DNA of 64,000 nt from Treponema bryantii (GTDB lineage Bacteria; Spirochaetota; Spirochaetia; Treponematales; Treponemataceae): positions 310,001 through 374,000 of the forward strand of contig NZ_FORI01000002.1 in assembly GCF_900113965.1 (NCBI RefSeq). The letters are read 5' to 3'. The translations under genes and the position numbers were made by a program. The notes below the pieces were generated by a model. It was not told the DNA's origin and searched no databases. It worked only from the letters and a program-made list of their open reading frames with translations. Below, piece after piece: positions 1-7,855 of this stretch (position 1 is the stretch's first letter; each line of letters begins with the position of its first letter).

Positions 1-2
1 AA

Positions 3-974
3 GACAGCTCAGCAGATTATCCATGGCTTTTGCCGTTTATTGGACTTTTGCTTGCAGGAATGCTTTTTCTGTTTGTTAAAAATAAGATTCCATTTGCCTG
101 TGGTGCTGTAATTCCTCTTGTATTTTTGTACAGTAATCCGTTCTATCCTGTTGCTACAGCGACCTGTCTTTCTCTTTTGTGTCTTTTCTTTGCTTCAAAT
201 TTATGGCGAAGAAGAGGAGCAGTTACAAGCCTTATTCAAAGAAACTCTGCACCTGCTATGATGGCTATTGCAATTATCTGTGCGTTCTCAAGTTCAGTTT
301 CTTCTGGATTTTTATTTATTCTTGCAATTTTAGGAACAGCGGGTGCACTTGCAAGCTGCTGGTTTGTTGAAGATTTTATCCGCAATAAAAAGACCTTTGT
401 TCCTGTTTATATTCGTTCTGCAAAAAGAGTTTCAATGTTTGCAGGAAAAGTTTTTACAAGTTTGAGTATTGTTACAGGAGCTGTTGCATTATTTATTCTT
501 TTGATTTTTGTAACATCTTCTAATTCAATCAAAACTTCTTCTGCAAAACTTTTATTCCCGGGAAACTCAAACAATATTGAGACTTCGCTTCCCCAGTTTG
601 AAGAATATTATAAATGGAACTGGAATGTAAAAACCTATCCGTATAAATCATTGAATAATTATGATGAAGATGATTCAGTTGTTACATTCTCTGATTTTGT
701 AGAAAATCCTGACACTGGAATTATTCAGGAACAAAAAATCACTTTAAAATATGATGATTCCTTCCGTAGAGAAGTATATGAAGGCATAGATAAGCTTCAG
801 TTTGATTCTGTAGAAAAAGTAATGAAGTCTGAAGGCGAAGATTTTTGCGGCGGTTATACAGCTACATCTTCCTATCAGATTAATTTATTTGGTATAATTA
901 TGTGCTTTATTTGTCTTTTTATATTACTTTTTATCTATATTTCCATTATTATAAGAAAAGGAATACATAAATGA
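3..974 (+). CDS. Polytopic membrane protein, 5' end outside window
   Basis: The frame is open to the left edge, so the true start is outside the window; the TTG at 30 is only the first possible internal start. About six hydrophobic segments come first, then a polar domain of roughly 110 residues rich in Asp, Glu and Tyr, and a last membrane helix near the C terminus. No catalytic motif is recognised. Its stop overlaps the rnfC start by 4 bases (ATGA), so it is probably translated with the rnf genes. I do not recognise the family. It may be an extra subunit of the complex encoded downstream. Confidence 0.75.
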   Translation, partial: DSSADYPWLLPFIGLLLAGMLFLFVKNKIPFACGAVIPLVFLYSNPFYPVATATCLSLLCLFFASNLWRRRGAVTSLIQRNSAPAMMAIAIICAFSSSVSSGFLFILAILGTAGALASCWFVEDFIRNKKTFVPVYIRSAKRVSMFAGKVFTSLSIVTGAVALFILLIFVTSSNSIKTSSAKLLFPGNSNNIETSLPQFEEYYKWNWNVKTYPYKSLNNYDEDDSVVTFSDFVENPDTGIIQEQKITLKYDDSFRREVYEGIDKLQFDSVEKVMKSEGEDFCGGYTATSSYQINLFGIIMCFICLFILLFIYISIIIRKGIHK

Positions 975-2275
975 AATCAAATAATCCTGTAGTTTCGTCA
1001 ATTATAAAAAATTACAATACTTCACAAAAAGCATTTTTGCCAAAAATTGTCAGTATTCCTTTAACACAGGAAAGAGATTCAAGTTATAAATGCATTGTAA
1101 AACCTGGTGATACTGTAAAAGAAGGTGATGTAATTGCTCAGACAGAAATTGAAAAGGGCTGGACAAGTTCACTTCATTCATCTGTTCCGGGAAAAGTTAT
1201 TTCTACAGAGCCTTGTTTCTCACCAAATGGCAGACAGGAATTTGCTGTAAAGATTCAGTTTGGCGGTGCTTTGTCTTATCTTGGAAAAATCCATCAGGAA
1301 AAATCAACTGCAGATTATAATCAGGTTGAGATTGCAAGAACTCTTATTAAAAACGGTGTAATCAATACTTTTAAAACTGCAATTCCAGAAAACCTTGGCG
1401 TTCAGATTGAAAAGATAAATGAGGGTAGTGAAACCAGAAATCTTGTTGTAAGACTTTTTGATGAAGATCCTTACCGCATTACAGATTCACTTGTTACAAA
1501 GTTTTATTTTGATGAAATTGTAAAAGGTGCACGTATTCTTGCAAAAGCAATTAATGCAAAAGGAATTGTATTTGCAATTGATCACAAATCAGACAGTAAA
1601 GCGTGGGCTACAAATCCTGAGTACAAAGATATCTATATGCTCGAAATGAAGATTCAAAGATATCCTTGTGGAACTCCAAGAGAAATTGTTTCTGCCTTTG
1701 TAAGAGGACCTCTCAATAAGCTCTGCAATTTCACACTTACAAAACGAGATTTATTTACAGATTCTTCAACAATTTATGAAGTATATAAAGCTGCAGTTCT
1801 TTCAGTACCTTGTGTAGACAGGCTTGTTCATTTTTCCGGAAACTGTCTTAACGCATCCTGCATGCTTGATGTAAAACTTGGAACCTCACTTAGAGATATA
1901 ATTCCACAGATTGGCGGTTTTGTAAAAGAGCCGGCTCATATCATCATAAACGGAATGCTCTGCGGAAACTCCGTTAAGAGCCTTGATATTCCGATTACGA
2001 AATATGTAAAGTCTGTAGAATTCCTTTCTAAAAAACGAAATACAGATGAACAGATTTACCAGTGCATAAACTGTGGAAACTGTCGTTTTGCATGTCCTGT
2101 AAAGCTTTCTCCAGATATTCTGTATAATCATACAGTTCACTTTAAACTTCTTAGAGAAAACTATGCGGCTTCATCATTTGCCTGCATAGAATGCGGTTTG
2201 TGTAATACAGTTTGTCCGGCACGTCTTCCTTTATGTCAGACCATTAAAGTGCTTAAGAATAAGCTTTCAGAGTAG
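971..2275 (+). CDS. rnfC: RnfC-like subunit lacking the Gly-rich FMN/NADH motif
   Basis: This 434-residue protein resembles RnfC/NqrA, the NADH- and ferredoxin-linked peripheral subunit of the Rnf ion pump. It has the N-terminal barrel-sandwich segment (HSSVPGKV near residue 75). The C-terminal ferredoxin domain has two CxxCxxCxxxC clusters: Cys365, 368, 371, 375 and Cys405, 408, 411, 415. The flavin/nucleotide motif of the family (GxGGAxFPT) is replaced by GVINTFKTAI, and the usual ECEP segment reads DEDP. The iron-sulfur clusters therefore look intact while the NADH/FMN site looks lost. It is first of six ordered rnf-type genes. Family assignment is firm; the loss of function is inferred. 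Confidence 0.88.
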   Translation: MKSNNPVVSSIIKNYNTSQKAFLPKIVSIPLTQERDSSYKCIVKPGDTVKEGDVIAQTEIEKGWTSSLHSSVPGKVISTEPCFSPNGRQEFAVKIQFGGALSYLGKIHQEKSTADYNQVEIARTLIKNGVINTFKTAIPENLGVQIEKINEGSETRNLVVRLFDEDPYRITDSLVTKFYFDEIVKGARILAKAINAKGIVFAIDHKSDSKAWATNPEYKDIYMLEMKIQRYPCGTPREIVSAFVRGPLNKLCNFTLTKRDLFTDSSTIYEVYKAAVLSVPCVDRLVHFSGNCLNASCMLDVKLGTSLRDIIPQIGGFVKEPAHIIINGMLCGNSVKSLDIPITKYVKSVEFLSKKRNTDEQIYQCINCGNCRFACPVKLSPDILYNHTVHFKLLRENYAASSFACIECGLCNTVCPARLPLCQTIKVLKNKLSE

Positions 2276-2287
2276 TAGAGGATTTTT

Positions 2288-3382
2288 ATGAACGAAAAAT
2301 ATAAAGAAAAGAAACTTAAAAATACACGAATTTCTGTAAAGCCTTTTATTTACAATATACCTTCAATTTCCTCAGTTTCTATCAGATTGTTAGTTTTACT
2401 GAGCATCCAGATTCTCATGCTCATAATTACAGGAAGTATGCACGCTTTCTTTGTAGTAATGGTTTCTTTAATCGGTTCCATTGCAGCCGCAGTAATCAAT
2501 TATTATGTTAAAAAAGAACCGGTATATAATATTATGAACATTGCCATTCAGGGTATTCTGATTGGAATGCTCCTTCCGGAAAACTTTCCTTTAATTACAA
2601 CCTTTGTAATTTCTTTTGCAACAATTCTCATTACAAGAAGCATTATTTTTAAGAGTGTAAACAGCTGGATAAATGCACCGGCAATTGCAGTTATTATTGC
2701 ATGGTATGTAGGTAAAAAATATTTTCCACAGTTTGCAGTAAACTCAGATATTCTTCCATTGAGAAACTCTTCAGTTTATCTTATCCAGAATGGATATTTT
2801 CCAACCTATAGTTTTGATAGCCCTATAACAGCCTTCCTCAATAAGAACATTTTCAGCCTTGCAAATGTCTCAATTCCAGAAGGTTTTGTTTCTTTGCTGT
2901 GGGACAGTAATTCAGTAATTCCTGCTTTCAGATTTAATCTGATTACCATTATCTCATCAATTGTTCTCTTTTCTGATAATGCGTTTTCAATGATTATTTC
3001 TTCACTGTTCCTTTTTGTTTATGCACTGCTTGTAAGATTATTTGTTCCTTATCTTTTTGGAGGAAACTTCAATCAGGGAGATATGATTTTAGCTCTCCTT
3101 ACAAGTGGAATTCTTTTTAGTTCTGTTTTCCTTATCCAGTGGTATGGAACAATTCCGGTAACTGTTTTTGGAAAAATATTACTTGGAGTAATTACAGGAA
3201 TTATTGCTTTTGCAATTATTGGTTGTGGAACTTCTCCTGTTGGAATGGCTTATACAATTATCTGTTCTAATATTATTTGTATGGTTATCCGTATCTTTGA
3301 AGAAAAGAAGAATGACCTTTCTACCGGAAAAGTTATTTCAAAATATTCTGCTAAGGTTGCTGCAGAAACAGGAGCACAATAA
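2288..3382 (+). CDS. rnfD: RnfD-like membrane subunit with altered flavinylation motif
   Basis: This 364-residue hydrophobic protein has about nine membrane helices and sits where RnfD is expected. RnfD/NqrB normally carries FMN bound to Thr in an SGAT motif that ApbE modifies. Here the equivalent periplasmic region reads FDSPITAF, so the Ser and Thr remain but Gly-Ala became Pro-Ile and the upstream Asp is displaced. An AGAGGA ribosome site precedes the ATG, and the stop overlaps the rnfG start (TAATG). No apbE gene lies in the window. Whether Thr is still flavinylated cannot be told from sequence. Confidence 0.87.
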   Translation: MNEKYKEKKLKNTRISVKPFIYNIPSISSVSIRLLVLLSIQILMLIITGSMHAFFVVMVSLIGSIAAAVINYYVKKEPVYNIMNIAIQGILIGMLLPENFPLITTFVISFATILITRSIIFKSVNSWINAPAIAVIIAWYVGKKYFPQFAVNSDILPLRNSSVYLIQNGYFPTYSFDSPITAFLNKNIFSLANVSIPEGFVSLLWDSNSVIPAFRFNLITIISSIVLFSDNAFSMIISSLFLFVYALLVRLFVPYLFGGNFNQGDMILALLTSGILFSSVFLIQWYGTIPVTVFGKILLGVITGIIAFAIIGCGTSPVGMAYTIICSNIICMVIRIFEEKKNDLSTGKVISKYSAKVAAETGAQ

Positions 3383-3840
3383 TGAAACAGCAGATTTCTT
3401 ACAAAAACTTTTTTATTAATTACGCAATTTTTATTCTGATAGTTTCAATTGTTTTTGGAATTCTTATTTATGTAGTTAAAGTTTCTCAGAAATCCTGGGA
3501 AAAGAATCTTAAGGCTGCAATTGAATATACACTTGCAGAAACAGAACCTGATACCTGGGAAGTAGGAAAATCAATCAGAATCAATAATCCGCTTTCAACA
3601 GGAGCGGCTTGTTTCGACGGCCGCAATAAAAAGAGTGGTGAAAACTGTAAGTTTGTAATTATAAGAATCCAGACTTTCTATGGACCACATGCCGGAATCT
3701 ACATTATTGATAATACCGGAGTTCCAGTATTCAAAGGCTATTCTTCATTACATGGAAGAGGTGCTGTACAGCTTGCCAATTCCTTTAACGGAAGACGTGT
3801 AGAGTACTGGAATAAACGAATTATGGAACTTTTGAAATAG
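3382..3840 (+). CDS. rnfG: Short RnfG-like subunit without SGAT flavinylation site
   Basis: The protein has 152 residues; usual RnfG proteins have about 190-210. One N-terminal membrane anchor (residues 12-32) is followed by an extracytoplasmic domain. The segment YGPHAGIYIIDNTG matches the conserved core of FMN-binding domains. The family normally ends in a SGAT motif whose Thr carries covalent FMN; here the protein ends soon after LHGRGAVQLANSFNG with no such motif. I infer that it cannot carry covalent FMN in the usual way. Assignment rests on operon position, topology and the partial domain match. Confidence 0.75.
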   Translation: MKQQISYKNFFINYAIFILIVSIVFGILIYVVKVSQKSWEKNLKAAIEYTLAETEPDTWEVGKSIRINNPLSTGAACFDGRNKKSGENCKFVIIRIQTFYGPHAGIYIIDNTGVPVFKGYSSLHGRGAVQLANSFNGRRVEYWNKRIMELLK

Positions 3841-3859
3841 GGGAAGGGAGATATAATTT

Positions 3860-4477
3860 ATGAAACAGAAAAAATCATTTATGTATATTGCATCTTTCCT
3901 TATGCTCACAATTCCAGCAACCGGAAGATTCGTATGCGGTTTAACACTTGTAATAGAGCTTTTCTTTCTTGAGCTTCTGGGAATACTCATAAACTCACTT
4001 GTATCAAAACTTAAATTTAATGAAATAAGAACTTACTTTGTAATGTTCTTTATGATTGCCATTACAATTTTATACAGACAGATTCTCGTACTCACATATA
4101 CAGAAATTGCCTTGACCTTAGGTTTTGTTTTGTATATTCCGCCTGTATCTGTATATCTTATACATACACTTTTTACAGACAACGAAGAACCGCTCGCTGT
4201 AAGACTTAAGGCAAATCTTTTGAGTACTGTTGTTTTCTCTCTGATTATTTTGGGATTCTTCCTTTTCCGAGATGTTGCCGGATACGGAACCTTTACATTC
4301 TTTGGAAGAAATCACAGAATCTTTGAAAAGGTATTATTCAATCCGGATAAGATTGGTATCTTTACTTTCTTTGCTTCTATTCCGGGAGCACTTATTCTTA
4401 CAAGTCTTATCATTTACTTTATTATGTTCCTTCGTAACAAGGTAAGAATTCTTACAAGCAGAGGAGAGAAAAAATGA
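3860..4477 (+). CDS. rnfE: RnfE-like membrane subunit with one of two cluster Cys
   Basis: This 205-residue protein has six predicted membrane helices and belongs to the RnfE/NqrD family. In canonical complexes RnfA and RnfE each give two Cys to one intramembrane [2Fe-2S] cluster. Here Cys26 (RFVCGL) is kept and is the only Cys in the protein. The second site, normally NCxxxGRA, reads PPVSVYLIH. The later family motif FRExxGxG survives as LFRDVAGYGTF. A GGAAGGGAG ribosome site precedes the start, and the stop overlaps the next gene by 4 bases. Confidence 0.83.
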   Translation: MKQKKSFMYIASFLMLTIPATGRFVCGLTLVIELFFLELLGILINSLVSKLKFNEIRTYFVMFFMIAITILYRQILVLTYTEIALTLGFVLYIPPVSVYLIHTLFTDNEEPLAVRLKANLLSTVVFSLIILGFFLFRDVAGYGTFTFFGRNHRIFEKVLFNPDKIGIFTFFASIPGALILTSLIIYFIMFLRNKVRILTSRGEKK

Positions 4478-5037
4478 TTTATCTTTATACATTCCTTTAC
4501 TATTCATTATTCTCTTCTGTTGTTTTAATTTACGGAATTGGAATTAACAAGATTGCAGAAATTGGAATTGTAAAATTCAAGGAAACAATCTTTTATGTAA
4601 AGTGTTCAATTTCAATTGTTTCTTCTGCAGTGATTTCCTGGCTCATAACCTACTATCTGTTAGTGCCATTAAAAATCACCGAGTTGTATCCTCTCATCTG
4701 TTTTATCGTATTCGCAACTTTCAGCACCTTCCTTGGTGGAATTGTCCGTCTCACAACAGGCCGCAACACCGCAGAGTTCGCCGTCTCATACTTAGTAATC
4801 CTTCTTTCGATTGCAGAAAGTTCGACCTTACTTTTTACTTTGTTTATCAGTTTGAGCAGCCTGCTTTCAATGTTAATTATCATACCTTTCAGTCTCACAT
4901 TCCGCAGACGTGTTTGCAGCAACGGAAGACTGCTCGATGAAAAATATTACAGCCTCTATTTCTTCTTCCTTTCAGTTTTAATTCTTTTACTTTCTGTATG
5001 GGATATCGTATGGCTTAATCCGGAGGTAATAAAGTGA
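4474..5037 (+). CDS. rnfA: RnfA-like membrane subunit lacking both cluster Cys
   Basis: This 187-residue, six-helix protein matches RnfA/NqrE in order, size and topology. The family's first Cys motif (LGLCPFLGV) is replaced by YGIGINKIAEIG. The second (LITTNCAVLG) aligns with VILLSIAESS, so both cluster ligands appear absent. The remaining Cys residues lie elsewhere and do not match ligand positions. With RnfE keeping one Cys, the usual four-Cys [2Fe-2S] site between RnfA and RnfE cannot form. ATGA overlaps with both neighbours show tight translational coupling. Confidence 0.8.
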   Translation: MIYLYTFLYYSLFSSVVLIYGIGINKIAEIGIVKFKETIFYVKCSISIVSSAVISWLITYYLLVPLKITELYPLICFIVFATFSTFLGGIVRLTTGRNTAEFAVSYLVILLSIAESSTLLFTLFISLSSLLSMLIIIPFSLTFRRRVCSNGRLLDEKYYSLYFFFLSVLILLLSVWDIVWLNPEVIK

Positions 5038-5639
5038 TTTTAAAAATCATATTATTAATCATATTTTTACTTTTACTCATTCTGCTTTCATTTTTTACAC
5101 TTTATATACTCATTCCCTCAATCACAAAAGCAGATAAGACAAAAGAAGATCCGCTGGTACCACTAACTTTATCGCCGGTAATTCTTCCTGAAGAAAAGAA
5201 GTATGTTCCTTCAGATAAAAAAGCTTTTGTTTTCTGTTCATGCCATAAAGAGTGCAAGCTTGATATGACAATGTTCAACAGCCAGTATACCTGTGTAATG
5301 GCAAAAACAGTTTTCGGTTCAGCATTGGACTGCAAATATGCCTGCCTTGGACTTGGCGACTGTGTCAGAATCTGTCCTCAGGAAGCAATCAAAATTGAAA
5401 ACATGACAGCCATCATTACAAGCAACTGTTGTGGCTGTGGTAAATGTGTTTCAATCTGTCCTCAGAATATTATTGATCTTATTCCTTCTGATACAAAGAA
5501 AATTGTTGTCTGCGATAACAAATCAGATGAAATGACTTCCTGTTCAAAGTATAAATCTGAAGAAAATATTATCTGGAATGACAAAAAAGACTTTAAAATA
5601 TGGGAATATTGTTATAGAATGATAAGGCGTTTCAGATAG
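5034..5639 (+). CDS. rnfB: RnfB-like ferredoxin subunit
   Basis: This 201-residue protein starts with a membrane helix (residues 2-25). A Cys-rich stretch (CSCHKEC) follows where RnfB has its own [4Fe-4S] domain. Next comes a two-cluster ferredoxin domain with CLGLGDCVRICP, a signature typical of RnfB, and CCGCGKCVSICP. RnfB normally takes electrons from reduced ferredoxin. The iron-sulfur motifs look functional, although the N-terminal Cys pattern is atypical. It is last in the operon. A weak inverted repeat near 5656-5680 (AATACC/GGGTATT) may mark the transcript end. Confidence 0.87.
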   Translation: MILKIILLIIFLLLLILLSFFTLYILIPSITKADKTKEDPLVPLTLSPVILPEEKKYVPSDKKAFVFCSCHKECKLDMTMFNSQYTCVMAKTVFGSALDCKYACLGLGDCVRICPQEAIKIENMTAIITSNCCGCGKCVSICPQNIIDLIPSDTKKIVVCDNKSDEMTSCSKYKSEENIIWNDKKDFKIWEYCYRMIRRFR

Positions 5640-5739
5640 ATCCTGTCTGAATTGTAATACCTTTGGGGAAGGGTATTTATTAAAAAAATTTAAGAAGGAG
5701 AGAATACTGGCTGCTTGGTGGGGTGCCGTATAAAGGATA

Positions 5740-7740
5740 ATGGGTTCAATATACGTCAGCTTCATTGTAAAATCAGTTACTGTTTGCACAGAAAATACTG
5801 ATGTTTTAGAAAAAAGCTTTCAAACAATATATAAGCCGGTTATTAAATATTTATACTCTCATCCTTCATTCCCATTATCATTTGCATTTTCCGGCGCACA
5901 AATTCAATTCTTTAAGAAACGCAAAAACGAACTCATTACAATTATCCGTGAACTCGTAGACCGCAAGCAGGTTGAAATTCTTGGTGGTGCATATAATGAT
6001 CCGCTGCTTCCTCTTTTAAACTCAGTAGACCGTAACGGCCAGATAGACATTCTTACATCAGAAATCAGACAGACCTTTGGTAAACGCCCTCGCGGTATGA
6101 CTCTTTTCCAGGACTGCTGGGATTCTTCACTTGTAAACAATATTCACACCTGTGGAATTGAATACGTTATCTTAAACAATTCTCTTTTACCAGATTCTAA
6201 GAGAAGCTTTCTTCCAATCTTTATGAGTGATCTTGGAAAGAATGTTGATATTTTCCCATATTACAATGAACTTCAGCCAGACTCAGAAATGCTTGCCGAA
6301 GAGTTTATTTACAATATTGAAAAAGCCGTTCTCAAAGTAGAAAAGAAAGATACTCATGTTCAGCTTGATGCAGACAGAATTATTGCCATCACACTTACAC
6401 CTCAGCAGGCTGCAAAATTAAATGAGTGTAAATGGTTTGAAGCACTTGGAAAATATATTGATGAAAATAAAGAAGGCCGCGTAAAGCTTACAACTTTGAA
6501 TGCCTTTAGAACCAGCGGAGTAAAAATGAAGATTTCGTCATACGTTCCGGTTGGAATTAGTGATGAAGTTTCTGCTGTAATTCAGCGTGCAAATAACGAT
6601 ACCCGCAATAAATTCCCTAACACAATTTATGATTATATGTTTGCCTTCCCGGCAAGCCAGAAGCTTTATAACAGAATGATGTTTACAAGCCTTATGGTAA
6701 ATCAGTATAAATCAGACAAGATGAGAAAGAAAACTGCAAGAGAAAAACTCTGGCAGGCACAAAACGGAATGTCTCTTTTGAGCACTTCTTCTGAACCTCT
6801 CAGAAATTCTTTATACCGTCAGCAGGCTTATAAGTATCTTACAGAAGCAGAAAAAATGCTCCGCAGTGACGGAACTTTTAAGGAATCTGTAACTTGTTTT
6901 GATTATGATAATGATGGTATTGATGAATACGTTTGCCGAATGGAGCAGTACTTTGCATACATCTCTTTAGCAGGCGGAAGCGTTCCTGAATTAGATGTAA
7001 TTAAAGACTGTTTTAATTATTCAGATAATCTTAAGCGTCATTTTGATTTTGATGGATATGAAGACAGCTATGACCGCGGATTCTTTGTTGATCATCTTTT
7101 TACAGATTCTCAGCTTGATCTTTATGTTCGCGGTGAGCCTGCAGGTGACGGAGTTTTCTCACGCATTCAGTATTCACAGCTCAAATATTCTGGACAGCAT
7201 CATGAAGTACAATTATGCGCACGTGCTGTATGGAAGCCAACCGGACAGACTGTTTACCTCAGAAAAAAATATGTGATTAACTCAACCGGAATGTATGTTC
7301 AGTACATTATCAAAAACGAAAGCGATAAACCATTGAACGCAAAGTTTGCAGTTGAATCAAATATTTGTGACATCTCGTTTGTTACTACCAAGAAATCTGG
7401 TTTTAGTATTGAAACTGTTGATAATGGAGATGTTGTTTCGCTTGATACAGAAAAGTCTACTCAGGAGCTGAATAAGAAGGGTAAATTAACTAACGTTCAA
7501 ATTGTACGCCTTTCAGACAAACCTAACGGAATCTCTTTTGTATTTGAACCGAACGAAAAATGCAGTTACTGCCATACACCAATCAAAGTTAATAGACCGG
7601 GCTTTAATCAGGAAAAGATTGAGCAGGTTGGTTTAACTTATTCTTCAGCGTTGTTCTGGGACATCAATATTGAACCTGGACGTGAAACTGAAAAGAGTAT
7701 TAATTTTACTATAATCCCAGTTAAAAAAATAAAAGCGTAA
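5740..7740 (+). CDS. GH57-like protein without recognisable catalytic residues
   Basis: The 666-residue protein has the order of GH57 4-alpha-glucanotransferases: an N-terminal barrel, a helical middle domain and a C-terminal beta-sandwich. Signs include the SFAFSGAQIQFF start, VEILGGAYNDPLLP and GIEYVILN. Where the family has its nucleophile Glu (W-L-x-E-R-x-W), this protein reads LFQDCW with Gln124. Where the acid Asp of DDGEKFG should be, it reads AITLTPQQAAKL near residue 218. The WHGxFGG substrate loop is also absent. I infer a non-catalytic sugar-binding or regulatory role. The ribosome site before ATG 5740 is poor. Confidence 0.8.
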   Translation: MGSIYVSFIVKSVTVCTENTDVLEKSFQTIYKPVIKYLYSHPSFPLSFAFSGAQIQFFKKRKNELITIIRELVDRKQVEILGGAYNDPLLPLLNSVDRNGQIDILTSEIRQTFGKRPRGMTLFQDCWDSSLVNNIHTCGIEYVILNNSLLPDSKRSFLPIFMSDLGKNVDIFPYYNELQPDSEMLAEEFIYNIEKAVLKVEKKDTHVQLDADRIIAITLTPQQAAKLNECKWFEALGKYIDENKEGRVKLTTLNAFRTSGVKMKISSYVPVGISDEVSAVIQRANNDTRNKFPNTIYDYMFAFPASQKLYNRMMFTSLMVNQYKSDKMRKKTAREKLWQAQNGMSLLSTSSEPLRNSLYRQQAYKYLTEAEKMLRSDGTFKESVTCFDYDNDGIDEYVCRMEQYFAYISLAGGSVPELDVIKDCFNYSDNLKRHFDFDGYEDSYDRGFFVDHLFTDSQLDLYVRGEPAGDGVFSRIQYSQLKYSGQHHEVQLCARAVWKPTGQTVYLRKKYVINSTGMYVQYIIKNESDKPLNAKFAVESNICDISFVTTKKSGFSIETVDNGDVVSLDTEKSTQELNKKGKLTNVQIVRLSDKPNGISFVFEPNEKCSYCHTPIKVNRPGFNQEKIEQVGLTYSSALFWDINIEPGRETEKSINFTIIPVKKIKA

Positions 7741-7745
7741 ATCTC

Positions 7746-7844
7746 TTTTTTTGAAATTACTCCCACGAAAATAAAAACTCGCTTCGGCGGGGAATTATGA
7801 GCCTCAGCGAGTTCTTATTTTCGTTACGTAATTTCAAAAAAAAA
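7746..7844. terminator. Long two-part inverted repeat, bidirectional terminator
   Basis: Outer arms TTTTTTTGAAATTAC (7746-7760) and GTAATTTCAAAAAAA (7827-7841) pair. Inner arms at about 7765-7782 and 7806-7824 (ACGAAAATAA/TTATTTTCGT) also pair. It lies between two convergent genes and gives a T-run in both directions. Confidence 0.85.
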
Positions 7845-7855
7845 TGTCTACAGTG

